The position numbers and the translations under genes were made by a program. Under the pieces are notes generated by a model that searched no databases, had not been told where the DNA came from, and saw nothing but the letters and a program-made list of their open reading frames with translations. A stretch of DNA of 64,000 bases, taken from the NCBI RefSeq assembly GCF_020523605.1, contig NZ_JAJAQI010000016.1, positions 56,231-120,230 on the forward strand, written 5' to 3'. The DNA comes from Roseicella aerolata. GTDB lineage: Bacteria > Pseudomonadota > Alphaproteobacteria > Acetobacterales > Acetobacteraceae. Shown here piece by piece: positions 1 to 9,035 of this stretch (the stretch's first letter is position 1; each line of letters begins with the position of its first letter).

Positions 1-912
1 CGGCAGGCGGCCGATGAATTCGGGGATCAGGCCGAATTTCAGCAGGTCCTCCGGCTCCACTTCGCGCAGCACCGCGCCGGCGCGGCGCTCATCCGGGCTG
101 CGCACCTCGGCGCCGAAGCCGATCCCGCTGCCCTTGCCGCGGGCACCGATGATCCGCTCGAGCCCCGCAAAGGCACCGCCGCAGATGAAGAGGATGTTGG
201 AGGTGTCGACCTGCAGGAATTCCTGCTGCGGGTGCTTCCGGCCGCCCTGCGGCGGGACGGAGGCGACCGTGCCCTCCATGATCTTCAGCAGCGCCTGCTG
301 CACGCCTTCGCCGGACACGTCGCGCGTGATGGACGGGTTGTCCGACTTGCGGCTGATCTTGTCGACCTCGTCGATATAGACGATGCCGCGCTGCGCCCGC
401 TCCACGTTGTAGTCGGCGGCCTGCAGCAGCTTGAGGATGATGTTCTCGACATCCTCGCCCACGTAGCCGGCCTCGGTCAGCGTGGTGGCGTCCGCCATGG
501 TGAAGGGGACATCGAGGATGCGGGCCAGCGTCTGGGCCAGCAGCGTCTTGCCGCTGCCGGTCGGGCCGAGCAGCAGGATGTTAGACTTCGCGATCTCGAC
601 GTCGTTGTTCTTCGCGCCATGCGCCAGCCGCTTGTAGTGGTTGTGCACGGCCACCGAGAGGACCCGCTTTGCATGGTCCTGACCGATGACATAGTCATCG
701 AGGACCTTGCAGATCTCCTTCGGAGTCGGCACACCATCGCGGCTCTTCACGAGGTGCGTCTTGTGCTCCTCGCGGATGATGTCCATGCACAGCTCGACGC
801 ATTCGTCGCAGATGAACACGGTGGGTCCGGCGATGAGTTTGCGGACCTCGTGCTGCGACTTGCCGCAGAACGAGCAGTAGAGGGTGTTCTTCGAGTCGCC
901 GGACTTGCTCAT
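1..912 (-). CDS. clpX: ATP-dependent Clp protease ATP-binding subunit ClpX (3' end beyond window)
   Basis: ClpX is the AAA+ unfoldase that recognises tagged substrates and feeds them into the ClpP chamber in the cytoplasm. The start is the ATG at 912, giving an N-terminus MSKSGDSK followed by a zinc-binding module of the CSFCGK...CDECVELC type. The Walker A motif GPTGSGKT and Walker [11 protein letters not shown] are both readable, followed by the [11 protein letters not shown] segment. About 304 of the usual 420 or so residues are inside the window, and the reading frame is open to base 1, so the C-terminal sensor-2 domain is missing only because of the window edge. It lies downstream of clpP and tig on the same strand, the usual alphaproteobacterial order. 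Confidence 0.98.
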   Translation of the reverse strand, partial: MSKSGDSKNTLYCSFCGKSQHEVRKLIAGPTVFICDECVELCMDIIREEHKTHLVKSRDGVPTPKEICKVLDDYVIGQDHAKRVLSVAVHNHYKRLAHGAKNNDVEIAKSNILLLGPTGSGKTLLAQTLARILDVPFTMADATTLTEAGYVGEDVENIILKLLQAADYNVERAQRGIVYIDEVDKISRKSDNPSITRDVSGEGVQQALLKIMEGTVASVPPQGGRKHPQQEFLQVDTSNILFICGGAFAGLERIIGARGKGSGIGFGAEVRSPDERRAGAVLREVEPEDLLKFGLIPEFIGRLP

Positions 913-1028
913 GGGCACTCCGCCTGGATGGGCCGGCCGGGCCGCTCGCGCCTTCCCGACAGGAAAGGCGCGAGCGGTCCCGGCCCCTCCCCCCGTTAGC
1001 CGAGGGGGGACCTTGGATGAAACTCTAG

Positions 1029-1047
1029 CCCCCCTGTCACCGGGGGG
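1029..1047. terminator. GC hairpin between clpP and clpX
   Basis: Six C residues (1029-1034) can pair with six G residues (1042-1047) around a seven-base loop. It lies in the 261-bp gap after clpP and before clpX. There is no T-run, so it may be a pause or mRNA-end structure, not a strong intrinsic terminator. Confidence 0.35.
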
Positions 1048-1173
1048 GAAGCACGACGGAAGCTCCGGCCCCAGCCGGCAGCCCGCCGGACCGGCAACAT
1101 CCCGTCAGGATGGCACCGGGGGCACGCTGCCGCTGGCGCGGCGGGCGGGGTGGCGGTCAGCGCCGTCCCCGGC

Positions 1174-1818
1174 TCAGGCCTTGGTCTCGGCCCCGGGCGC
1201 CGCCGGCCGCTGCTCGACCACCTGGTCGATCAGGCCGAAATCGCGGGCCTCCTCGGCCGACATATAGGTATCGCGCTCCAGCTTGCGCTCGATCGCCTCG
1301 ATGGGCTGACCCGTGTGTTTCACATAGATCTCGTTCAGCCGCTGGCGCAGCTTCAGGATCTCGCGGGCCTGGATCTCGATATCGGTCGCCTGCCCCTGGG
1401 CACCGCCGGAGGGCTGGTGGACCATGATCCGGCTGTTCGGCAGGGCGAAGCGCTTGTCCTTGGCACCGGCGCAGAGCAGGAGCGAGCCCATGGAGGCCGC
1501 CTGGCCGATACAGACCGTGCTCACGGGGGACCGGATGTATTGCATGGTATCATACATCGCGAGGCCGGAGGAGACCACGCCGCCCGGGCTGTTGATGTAG
1601 AAGGCGATGTCCTTGTTCGGGTTCTCGCTTTCCAGAAACAGCAGCTGGGCGCAGATCAGCGAGGATACCTGGTCGAAGACCGGCCCGGTCAGGAAGATGA
1701 TCCGCTCCTTCAGCAGGCGCGAATAGATGTCGAAGGCCCGCTCGCCCCGCGCCGTCTGCTCGACGACCATCGGAACCAGGGTGTTGTTGTAGACCTCGAC
1801 CGGATCACGGTCCCGCAT
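1174..1818 (-). CDS. clpP: ATP-dependent Clp protease proteolytic subunit ClpP
   Basis: ClpP is the serine peptidase that forms the tetradecameric proteolytic chamber capped by ClpX or ClpA. I chose the ATG at 1818 ([10 protein letters not shown], 214 residues) over the GTG five codons upstream. AAAGG lies seven bases before this ATG, whereas the GTG start would overlap that ribosome-binding site. From this start the catalytic triad is Ser99 (in GQAASMGS), His124 (in MVHQPSGG) and Asp173 (in ERDTYMS), at the spacing expected for ClpP. Length and motifs are canonical. It sits between tig and clpX on the same strand. Confidence 0.98.
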   Translation of the reverse strand: MRDRDPVEVYNNTLVPMVVEQTARGERAFDIYSRLLKERIIFLTGPVFDQVSSLICAQLLFLESENPNKDIAFYINSPGGVVSSGLAMYDTMQYIRSPVSTVCIGQAASMGSLLLCAGAKDKRFALPNSRIMVHQPSGGAQGQATDIEIQAREILKLRQRLNEIYVKHTGQPIEAIERKLERDTYMSAEEARDFGLIDQVVEQRPAAPGAETKA

Positions 1819-2000
1819 GGTGCAACCTTTCACTCTCTACCAGCCCGCCGGGCCGGAGCCCGGGGGAGCAGGTGGCCGGGGCGGCCACCCCGCCCGATGG
1901 CCAGACCTGCCTCAACCAATGTGGGGCAAGGTCGGGGCCGCCGGAAGTCCCCGCCATTCGGCGGGGGTGCCCGGCTGGTTGCCGCCGGGGCTTGCCCCGC

Positions 2001-3347
2001 TCAGGCCGCCGCCGGCGCGGTCAGCTCCTCCGGCGACACCTGCCGGTCGGTCACCTGGGCCAGTTCCAGCATGAAATCCACGACCTTCTCCTCGAAGACC
2101 GGGCTGCGGAGGTTTTCCGCGGCCTGGGGGTTCTTGCGGAAGAACTCCATGACCTGCTGTTCCTGGCCCGGGTACCGGCTTGCTTCCTGCCGCATGGCCC
2201 TTGCCAGTTCGTCACCACTCACGGAGATGTTGTTTGTCCGGCCGATCTCGGAGAGCAGCAGGCCGAGGCGGATCCGGCGCTCCGCGATGCCGCGGTACTC
2301 CGCCTTCAGCGTCTCCTCGTCCTTGCCCTTGTCGTCCTCGTCGAGGCGCCCGGCCTTCAGGTCCTGCTCCACCCGCTGCCAGATCTGCGCGAACTCGGCC
2401 TCCACCATGCCCGCCGGCACGGGGAATTCGGCGCGGGAGGAGAGCGCATCCAGCAGCGCCCGCTTCACCTTCAGCCGCGCGAGCTGGTCGTATTCCTGCT
2501 GCAGGCTGCCGCGCACGGCCTCCTTCAGGGCGTCCAGCGTCTCGAAGCCGATGGACTTCGCCATCTCCTCATCCGCCGGGGGGACGATGGAGCGCTTCAG
2601 TCCCTTGGCCGTCACCGTGAAGGTCGCCTTCTTCCCGGCCAGCGCCTGGGAGCCATACTCCTCGGGGAAGGTGACCTTCACCTCGCGCACATCGCCGGTA
2701 TTCATGCCGACCAGTTGCTCGGTGAAGCCCGGGATGAAGCCCGGCCCGTCCACCTCGACCGGCATGTCGGTCGCCGTGCCGCCCGGGAAAGCCTCGCCCG
2801 GCCCCTCCTCGCCCTCGGCCGGGTCGAGCCGCCCGACGAAGTCGCAGACCAGGATGTCACCCTTCTCGGTCGCCTTCGGCTCGGTGACGTCCTCAAGCTT
2901 GCGATTGCGGGAGGCAATGGTCTCCAGCGCCTTCTCCACCTGCTCGTCCGAGGGCTCGGCCTTCAGCCGCTCCACCGCAATCCCGGCGAAGTCCGGCATC
3001 GGGATCTCGGGCAGGATCTCCAGCTCGACCTTGAACTCCAGGTCTGCCTCGGGGGCGAAATTCACCAGCTCGATCTTCGGCTGCAGGGCCGGGCGGAGGC
3101 CGCGGTCGGTGACCACCTGGTCGGTCGCCTTGTTGACCGATTGCTCCAGCACCTCGCCCATCACGGCCTGGCCGTAGCGCTGCTCGACCACCTTGGCCGG
3201 CACCTTCCCTGGGCGGAAGCCGGGCAGGCGGAGGTCGCGGCCCAGCTCGGCCAGGCGCTTCTGGCGCTCGGCCGCGATGTCGCCCGCGGGGACCACCACC
3301 GTATAGGCCCGCTTCAGCCCCTCGTTCGCGACCTCGGTCACCTGCAT
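2001..3347 (-). CDS. tig: Trigger factor, ribosome-associated chaperone and peptidyl-prolyl isomerase
   Basis: Trigger factor binds the ribosome exit tunnel and holds nascent chains. The start is the ATG at 3347 (MQVTEVANEGLKR, 448 residues), preceded by GGAAA. An in-frame extension further upstream would run into the tRNA gene and is not credible. The ribosome-binding loop appears as a GFRPGKVP stretch near residue 44. A central FKBP-type PPIase domain begins around GDILVCDFVG (about residue 160), followed by the helical C-terminal chaperone arms ending in the Ala-rich tail. The gene lies immediately downstream of tRNA-Leu and upstream of clpP. Confidence 0.97.
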   Translation of the reverse strand: MQVTEVANEGLKRAYTVVVPAGDIAAERQKRLAELGRDLRLPGFRPGKVPAKVVEQRYGQAVMGEVLEQSVNKATDQVVTDRGLRPALQPKIELVNFAPEADLEFKVELEILPEIPMPDFAGIAVERLKAEPSDEQVEKALETIASRNRKLEDVTEPKATEKGDILVCDFVGRLDPAEGEEGPGEAFPGGTATDMPVEVDGPGFIPGFTEQLVGMNTGDVREVKVTFPEEYGSQALAGKKATFTVTAKGLKRSIVPPADEEMAKSIGFETLDALKEAVRGSLQQEYDQLARLKVKRALLDALSSRAEFPVPAGMVEAEFAQIWQRVEQDLKAGRLDEDDKGKDEETLKAEYRGIAERRIRLGLLLSEIGRTNNISVSGDELARAMRQEASRYPGQEQQVMEFFRKNPQAAENLRSPVFEEKVVDFMLELAQVTDRQVSPEELTAPAAA

Positions 3348-3383
3348 CGTATCGTTTCCATCAGCCCAGGAAGGCGGACGGCC

Positions 3384-3468
3384 TGGTGCGGGCGGAGGGA
3401 CTTGAACCCCCACGGCTTGCGCCACTGGAACCTAAATCCAGCGTGTCTGCCAATTCCACCACGCCCGC
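3384..3468 (-). tRNA. tRNA-Leu (anticodon UAG)
   Basis: Read on the minus strand this 85-nt segment has a seven-base acceptor stem (GCGGGCG with CGCCCGC), a D-loop with AATTGGCAGAC, an anticodon stem-loop CTGGATTTAGGTTCCAG with anticodon TAG, an extended variable arm typical of tRNA-Leu, a TTCAAGT T-loop, and an encoded CCA end at 3386-3384. A tRNA-Leu upstream of tig is common in related genomes. Confidence 0.97.
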
Positions 3469-3613
3469 GCGGCCAGCCCGCGGTATCGAAGAGGGCGCGT
3501 GTAGCGCAGAGCCGGCGGCTTTGAAAGGAGGGGCCCGGCGCCGGCGCCGCCGGCTCGGAAACCGGCAAGGATTCGCGGCTTTGCCTCCCGGACTGCCCGT
3601 ACCGGGAGCGGAC

Positions 3614-4543
3614 ATGGCCATCATCTTCGAGGACGACCACCTGCAGGTGCTGCACGCGCCGGGGACCTCGCCCTATGCCGTCGCCAGCTTCAACGCCCGC
3701 GACCAGCGGGCGAACGGGCGGGATTTCTGGGCCCGGGTGCTGGCCGATCGCTACGGCGTGGAATGCGTCGGATTCGTTACGAAAGGCCCCAACTGGTTTC
3801 CCGCCGCCTCCATGGCGGCTGCCGCGACGGCATTGGCGTCACGCCGGTCGAAGCCCCTGCTCGGCTACGGCCACAGCATGGGTGGCTATGCCTGCCTGCG
3901 CTATGCCGCGCTGCTCGGGCTGGAGGGTGGCATCGCGAGCGCACCCCTGCTCTCCATCGCCCCCAACCACCGCTTCGACGACCTGCGCTACGCGGCGGAT
4001 TACGATCCCCTGTTGCACCGGGACATGCCGATCCGGGCGGAGCACCTCGCGGGCCGGCTCATCCTGGCCTACGACCCGCGCTTCCCGGCGGACCGGCAGC
4101 ATGCCGAGGCGATCCTCCATCTCTCGCCCAGGGTCGAGGCGCTGCCCCTGCCCCATCTCCGCCACCGCGCCGCGCTGGCGCTGAAGCCGGCCAGCGTGCT
4201 GCTGCCGGCCTTCGAGGCGATTCGTTCCGGTGTCAGCCTTGCACCGGTCAGGGTGTCGGCCCGTCGCAATGCCCGGGCGCAGCCGCTCTATCGCATCCAT
4301 CTCGCCCGGGCCCTGCTGATGTCCGGCCGGGCGGCCACGGCCCGCCGCCTGCTGGAGGCCCTGGCGGAGCCGCTGGAGGCCGATGCGGCCCTGGAGCGCC
4401 GGCTCTACCTGGCGCGGGCCTGCGCCCGGACCGGAGCGGTGCCCGAAGCCGTCGCGCTCCTGCAGGAGCTGGTGGGCCGACGGCCGGAGAATCCGGCCTA
4501 CCGGCATGAGCTGCACCGGATCCGGAGCCTCCGGGCGGCTTGA
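3614..4543 (+). CDS. Alpha/beta-hydrolase-like protein with a C-terminal helical repeat tail
   Basis: A 309-residue cytoplasmic protein starting at the ATG at 3614 behind GGGAG. A nucleophile elbow GYGHSMGGY places Ser88 where an alpha/beta hydrolase serine is expected. The first 215 residues fit a small serine hydrolase fold, although the acid and histidine of the triad cannot be assigned with confidence. Residues about 225-309 look like two or three TPR-type helical hairpins (YRIHLARALLMSGR and RRLYLARACARTG are repeat-like). No signal peptide is seen. It stands alone, divergent from tRNA-Leu/tig and convergent with the next gene. The substrate is unknown. Confidence 0.8.
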   Translation: MAIIFEDDHLQVLHAPGTSPYAVASFNARDQRANGRDFWARVLADRYGVECVGFVTKGPNWFPAASMAAAATALASRRSKPLLGYGHSMGGYACLRYAALLGLEGGIASAPLLSIAPNHRFDDLRYAADYDPLLHRDMPIRAEHLAGRLILAYDPRFPADRQHAEAILHLSPRVEALPLPHLRHRAALALKPASVLLPAFEAIRSGVSLAPVRVSARRNARAQPLYRIHLARALLMSGRAATARRLLEALAEPLEADAALERRLYLARACARTGAVPEAVALLQELVGRRPENPAYRHELHRIRSLRAA

Positions 4544-4549
4544 CCCGGT

Positions 4550-4567
4550 GGCGGATCGCGGTCCGCC
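4550..4567. terminator. Hairpin between convergent genes
   Basis: GGCGGA (4550-4555) can pair with TCCGCC (4562-4567) around a six-base loop. It begins seven bases after the stop of the hydrolase-like gene and runs into the hexanucleotide repeat. There is no T-run. Confidence 0.35.
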
Positions 4568-4602
4568 CTGCCCCTGCCCCTGCCCCTGCCCCTGCCCCTG
4601 CC
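4566..4602. repeat. Hexanucleotide microsatellite, six tandem CCCCTG units
   Basis: The period is exactly six bases, with CTG recurring at 4568, 4574, 4580, 4586, 4592 and 4598. It lies in the 160-bp gap between two convergent genes and is not within a credible coding sequence, so any copy-number change would not alter a protein. Confidence 0.9.
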
Positions 4603-4703
4603 GCGACGGCGCGGCGCGTTCCGGCATCACGGCCGCCTGCCAGCCGATGGACGCTGCCGCTCGCGGACCGGGCTGCCTGGCGCCGGCCCGCCGCCACCCG
4701 GTC

Positions 4704-7145
4704 TCAGGTGCCGAGCAGGGCCTGGGCACAGGCATCCAGGATCGCGTCGGTGTCGAGGCCGTACTCCCGGTAGAGGTCGGGGATGTCGCCCGCTTGGCCG
4801 AAATGGTCCACGCCAAGGGGCACCACGCGCTGGCCGCGCACCGCGCCCAGCCAGGCATGCGCCGCCGGGTGGCCGTCCAGCACCGTCACCAGCGCGGCAT
4901 CCGGCGCCAGCGGCGCCAGCAGCGCCTCGATCCAGGAGGGCGCGCCGAAGCCCGCCCGCGCCTTCCGCCGCGCCGAGAGCCATTCGGCATGCAGCCGGTC
5001 GGCCGAGGTGATGGCGAGCAACCCGGCGCCCGGCTCGTCCTCCCGCAGCGCCTCGAAGGCGGCCATGGCCTCCGGCGCGACCGGCCCCTGATAGGCGATG
5101 GCGATGCGCGCCCCGGGGGCCGGCGGCACCATCCAGTGTGCGCCGGCGATCACCGCCGCCGGGTCGAGGCTGCGCTGCGGCTGCTCCAGCCCGCGGGTCG
5201 AGAGCCGGAACCAGACGGCGCTGCCATCCGGCTTCTGCATGTGCTCGAAGCCCCAGCGCATGAGGATGGCCAGCTCATCGGCGAAGGCCGGCTCGTAACT
5301 GGCCAGGCGGTCCTGCGCGATGCCGATCAGCGGCGTATTGACCGACTGGTGCTGCCCGCCCTCCGGCGCGAGCGTCAGGCCGGACGGCGTGCTCACCAGC
5401 ATGAAGCGCGCATCCTGGTAGCAGGCATAGATCAGCGCATCGAGGCCGCGATTGACGAAGGGGTCGTAGACCGTGCCGACCGGCAGCAGCCGCGCCCCGT
5501 AGAGATCATGCGCGAGGCCGAGCGCGCTCAGCAGCAGGAAAAGGTTCTGCTCGGCGATGCCGAGCTCGATATGCTGCCCCTCCGGGCTCATGCCCCAGCG
5601 CTGGGCGCTGGCCAGCTTGGCATCCCGGAAGACGTCGTTCTTGAGGTGCCGGTCGAAGATGCCGCGCCGGTTCACCCAGGGGCCGAGATTGGTCGAGACC
5701 GTCACATCCGGGCTGGTGGTCACGATCCGCCTGGCGAGCTGGGCCGCCTCGCCCTGGCCACGGCCGAGCTCGGCCAGCACCTCGCCGAAGGCGGCCTGGG
5801 TGGAGAGTTTGCGGCCGGCCGGCACCCGCGGCACCGGGAATTGCGCCATGGGCACCGGCACGGGCGGGGCGGTCAGGCGCCGGCCTTCCGGCGCGATCGG
5901 CGTCGCGAACGGCACGCCCTCAATGAAGGCCTGCAGCTCCGCCTCGGGGATGTCGAGCCCCTCGAAGCGGTCCCATTCGTGGCCGTCGCGGATGCCGAGC
6001 TCCTGCCTGAAGCTCGCCATCTGCTCCTTGGTCATCAGCCCGGCATGGTTGTCCTTGTGCCCGGCGAAGGGCAGGCCCATGCCCTTGATGGTATAGGCGA
6101 TGAAGCAGGTCGGCTGGTCGCCGGCAGCGTCCTGGGCGCGGAAGGCCTCCAGCAGCGTCGCCACGTCATGGCCGCCCAGATTGGTCATCAGGGCGCCGAG
6201 CTCCTCATCGGACATGGGATCGATGATCGCCCGGATCCCGTCCTCCCGGCCCAGATCGGTCAGCAGCGCGCTGCGCCAGGCGGCGCCGCCCTGGAAGGTC
6301 AGCGCCGAGTAGAGGCTGTTCGGGCAGTCATCGATCCAGCGGCGCAGCGCCTCCCCCCCCTCCCGCGCGAAGGCGGCCTGCAGCCGGCGGCCGTATTTCA
6401 GGGTGACGACGTTCCAGCCCATGTCGCGGAACAGGCCCTCGATCCGGCCGAAAAGCCGGTCCTGCACCACGGAATCGAGGCTCTGGCGGTTGTAGTCCAC
6501 CACCCACCAGACATTGCGGATATCGTGCTTCCAGCCCTCCAGCAGGGCCTCGTAGATATTGCCCTCGTCCAGTTCGGCGTCGCCGACGATCGCCACATGC
6601 CGGCCGGCCGGAATCTCGGCCCGGCCGAGGCCGTGCAGGCGGACATAGTCCTGCACCAGGCTGCCGAAGCTGGTGAGCGCGACGCCGAGGCCGACGGAGC
6701 CGGTGGAGAAATCCACCTCCGCCCCGTCCTTCACGCGCGAGGGATAGGGCTGGATGCCGCCGAACTGCCGCAGCGTCTCCAGCTTCTCCCGCTGCTGCCG
6801 GCCGAACAGGTAACTCACCGCATGGAAGACCGGCCCGGCATGCGGCTTGATCGCCACCCGGTCCTGCGGCTTGAGGATTTCGAAATACAGCGCCGTCATG
6901 ATGGAGATGACGGAGGCGCAGGAGGCCTGGTGGCCGCCCACCTTCAGCCCGTCCCGGTTCGGGCGGGTGTGGTTGGCGTGGTGGATCATCCAGGCCGAGA
7001 GCCAGAGCAGCTTGCGTTCGATGGCATGCAGCTGTCGCAGGCGCGCGGCCTCGGGGTTGCGGTCGTCCGGGGCGGTTGCCGCATCGGGCCCGCTGCTGGT
7101 CAGGACGTTCACCCTCTCGTCTCCACCGCTTGGTTTGGCTGGCAT
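4704..7145 (-). CDS. AceE/transketolase-like thiamine-diphosphate enzyme (E1 family)
   Basis: An 813-residue enzyme resembling homodimeric pyruvate dehydrogenase E1 and transketolase. The ATG at 7145 is chosen because GGAGG lies six bases upstream. The diphosphate/Mg motif reads GDAELDEGN (about residues 188-196), preceded by GGHQAS and KPHAGP segments typical of the AceE/transketolase core. The C-terminal half carries ELGIAEQN, equivalent to the pyrimidine-domain segment with the cofactor-activating glutamate. The length is closer to AceE (about 890) than to transketolase (about 660). No lipoyl E2 or E3 gene is nearby, so it may be a stand-alone TPP enzyme. The exact 2-oxoacid or ketose substrate is uncertain. 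Confidence 0.88.
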   Translation of the reverse strand: MPAKPSGGDERVNVLTSSGPDAATAPDDRNPEAARLRQLHAIERKLLWLSAWMIHHANHTRPNRDGLKVGGHQASCASVISIMTALYFEILKPQDRVAIKPHAGPVFHAVSYLFGRQQREKLETLRQFGGIQPYPSRVKDGAEVDFSTGSVGLGVALTSFGSLVQDYVRLHGLGRAEIPAGRHVAIVGDAELDEGNIYEALLEGWKHDIRNVWWVVDYNRQSLDSVVQDRLFGRIEGLFRDMGWNVVTLKYGRRLQAAFAREGGEALRRWIDDCPNSLYSALTFQGGAAWRSALLTDLGREDGIRAIIDPMSDEELGALMTNLGGHDVATLLEAFRAQDAAGDQPTCFIAYTIKGMGLPFAGHKDNHAGLMTKEQMASFRQELGIRDGHEWDRFEGLDIPEAELQAFIEGVPFATPIAPEGRRLTAPPVPVPMAQFPVPRVPAGRKLSTQAAFGEVLAELGRGQGEAAQLARRIVTTSPDVTVSTNLGPWVNRRGIFDRHLKNDVFRDAKLASAQRWGMSPEGQHIELGIAEQNLFLLLSALGLAHDLYGARLLPVGTVYDPFVNRGLDALIYACYQDARFMLVSTPSGLTLAPEGGQHQSVNTPLIGIAQDRLASYEPAFADELAILMRWGFEHMQKPDGSAVWFRLSTRGLEQPQRSLDPAAVIAGAHWMVPPAPGARIAIAYQGPVAPEAMAAFEALREDEPGAGLLAITSADRLHAEWLSARRKARAGFGAPSWIEALLAPLAPDAALVTVLDGHPAAHAWLGAVRGQRVVPLGVDHFGQAGDIPDLYREYGLDTDAILDACAQALLGT

Positions 7146-7457
7146 GTGGCCCCTCCGGCGGGGATGCGGCAAGGGCCCGGGCGGCCAGCCAGTGCGAAAT
7201 CAAGGCTGATGGGGCTTCCACTCCCCGCCAGACGCTGCCCTGCGGCCGGCAGTCGGCACCGGCCCAGCGCCGTTCAGCGCTCCCAGCCCCACCAATGGAA
7301 GCCCTTGCATGGATGCCTCCGTCATCCGCGAATTCGCCGCTCCGGCCCAGGCTTCGCTCATTCCGATCAAGTCATTGTTAGTATTACGACATGTCGTGGC
7401 CGGGCTCGTACTACGCCGCTATGGTCCGGCGCGGCATTTCGACGGAGCACGCCCCGC
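7146..7457. other. 312-bp divergent intergenic region
   Basis: No gene is credible here. The region holds an AT-rich patch (about 7366-7397), unusual in this GC-rich window, which includes a perfect 12-bp palindrome. It probably contains promoters for the E1-like gene (minus) and the membrane protein (plus). Confidence 0.6.
7386..7397. promoter_or_regulatory. Perfect 12-bp palindrome ACGACATGTCGT, candidate operator
   Basis: The palindrome directly follows an AT-rich run (TTAGTATT) and lies 60 bp upstream of the start of the membrane-protein gene at 7458. Its position suits an operator or activator site. No protein assignment is possible. Confidence 0.45.
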
Positions 7458-8987
7458 ATGCGACATCCCGGCCTGTTGGTGCGCCTCCTGCTCGGCACGC
7501 TCATTCTGGCCGCCCCGGCCTTCCTCAACCGCCAGCCGTTGCTCTACGAAGACATCTTTGCCTATTTGCGCGGGCCTGCGGTCCTCTCGCTCCAGCTTGG
7601 CGGGCCGCGCTTCGAGAACAGCTGGTCGAGGGTGCAGACGCCGCTCGCCGCCCCCACAAGTGAGGCCGCTGCGGGCCAGGCTGGCGCGCCGGCCACCATG
7701 CCGGCACCACCGCCCAAGGCGGAGCGCGATGTCGAGGCAGGCCGATCGATCTACTGGGGCAGCCTCGCCTATCTGAGCTGGCTTGCCGGCGGCTTCTGGC
7801 TGCTGGTGGTGCTGCAGGCGGCGATCATCGCCTGGCTGCTCGACCTGCTCCTCCTCCGCTGCCTTCGCCTCGGACCCGGCTGGTATGCCGGGACGCTGGT
7901 CGCGCTGCTGCTGCTCTCACCTCTGTCGTATTATATCGCCTACGTCATGCCGGACCTCTTCGCGGGGATCGTCATCCTCGGCGCCGGGCTGCTGGTCGCC
8001 TTCTGGCGGGACCTCCGCCAGCCGGAGCGTGCCGTCCTGCTGCTGCTGGTCGCCTTCGGCGTCGCGGCGCATGGCAGCCACCTCGCCACGCTGATCCTGC
8101 TGCTCGTCGCCGGCACCCTCGCCGCGCTGCTCCGCCTGACGCCGGCGCCGCGCCGCGCGCCCCTGATCGCCCTGGCCGCCTGCGTTGTCATGGGGATCGC
8201 TGCGGAGCTGCTCTTTGCCCAGGCGGTGCGCCTCGCCCTCGGCCATCCGCCGCTCCGCCTGCCGCACATGACCGCCCATCTGATCGAGCTGGGCCCCGGT
8301 CTCGACTATCTCCGCCAGCATTGCGGCCTGGGGGCGCCCTTTGCGGTCTGCACCTATCTCGACCGGCTGCCGACCGACTGGATCTCCTTCCTGTTCGAGA
8401 GCGATCCCGCGCGCGGCGTCTTCGGCGTGGCGGATGCCGCGACGCGACGGCGCATCTCCGAGGAGCAGGCACGCTTCCTGCTCGCCGTCCTGGCGCATGA
8501 CCCCTGGGGCACCATGCTCGGCCTCGCCGCGGACGGGTTGCGGCAGGTCGTCACCTTCGACCTGGACGACATCCTCTACACCCCGAAGCGGCTGGACTTC
8601 TTCGCCACCTATTTCCCGGCGGAACTGGCGCAGGGCAGCACCACGACCTTGCTGCAGACCCGTCCCTGGATCCCGCCGCTGCACCAGGCGGTGATCTACG
8701 CCGCCGCGCCGCTCGCCGCCGGGGCCGCCGGCTTCGCCCTGCTGCGCCCGGGGCCGGCGGTCCGCGACCCGGCCTGGGGGCAGGCCGGGATCCTGGCCCT
8801 GATCGTGGTGGCCGGGCTGCTGGCGAATGCGGTGGTCTGCGGCGTGCTCGCCTCGCCCTATGGCCGGTTCCAGGCCCGGGTCGTCTGGCTGCTGCCGATG
8901 GTCGCGCTGGCGCTGATGGCGCTTCGGGCCCGCAGCCTGGCCCGGCTGCGGGTCCGGCGGGGGCGTGAAGCCCTGGGCCCGGCCTGA
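7458..8987 (+). CDS. Polytopic membrane protein of unknown function
   Basis: A 509-residue integral inner-membrane protein. The start is the ATG at 7458 (MRHPGLLVRLLLG), with GGAG ten bases upstream. The open frame extends far upstream, but that extension is antisense to the E1-like gene and is discarded. About nine or ten hydrophobic segments are visible, the first at residues 6-22. A Pro/Ala-rich linker (about 65-95) separates the first segment from the rest. A hydrophilic stretch at about 270-400 (HCGLGAPFAVCTYLDRLP) probably faces the periplasm and holds two cysteines, reminiscent of large periplasmic loops in glycosyltransferase-type proteins. I do not recognise the family. Confidence 0.82.
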   Translation: MRHPGLLVRLLLGTLILAAPAFLNRQPLLYEDIFAYLRGPAVLSLQLGGPRFENSWSRVQTPLAAPTSEAAAGQAGAPATMPAPPPKAERDVEAGRSIYWGSLAYLSWLAGGFWLLVVLQAAIIAWLLDLLLLRCLRLGPGWYAGTLVALLLLSPLSYYIAYVMPDLFAGIVILGAGLLVAFWRDLRQPERAVLLLLVAFGVAAHGSHLATLILLLVAGTLAALLRLTPAPRRAPLIALAACVVMGIAAELLFAQAVRLALGHPPLRLPHMTAHLIELGPGLDYLRQHCGLGAPFAVCTYLDRLPTDWISFLFESDPARGVFGVADAATRRRISEEQARFLLAVLAHDPWGTMLGLAADGLRQVVTFDLDDILYTPKRLDFFATYFPAELAQGSTTTLLQTRPWIPPLHQAVIYAAAPLAAGAAGFALLRPGPAVRDPAWGQAGILALIVVAGLLANAVVCGVLASPYGRFQARVVWLLPMVALALMALRARSLARLRVRRGREALGPA

Positions 8988-9001
8988 TCACGGGCGGCCA
9001 G

Positions 9002-9027
9002 CCGCCCCGCCCATCAGGGCGGGGCGG
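9002..9027. terminator. Bidirectional terminator-like hairpin, 11-bp stem
   Basis: CCGCCCCGCCC (9002-9012) pairs perfectly with GGGCGGGGCGG (9017-9027) over an ATCA tetraloop. It occupies the 48-bp gap between the membrane protein (plus) and malonyl-CoA decarboxylase (minus). Confidence 0.65.
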
Positions 9028-9035
9028 GCGACCGC

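Noticed and set aside
4383..7457. Long plus-strand frame running upstream of the membrane protein
   Set aside because: It is antisense to the AceE-like gene, whose motifs are unmistakable; only the part from 7458 encodes a credible protein.
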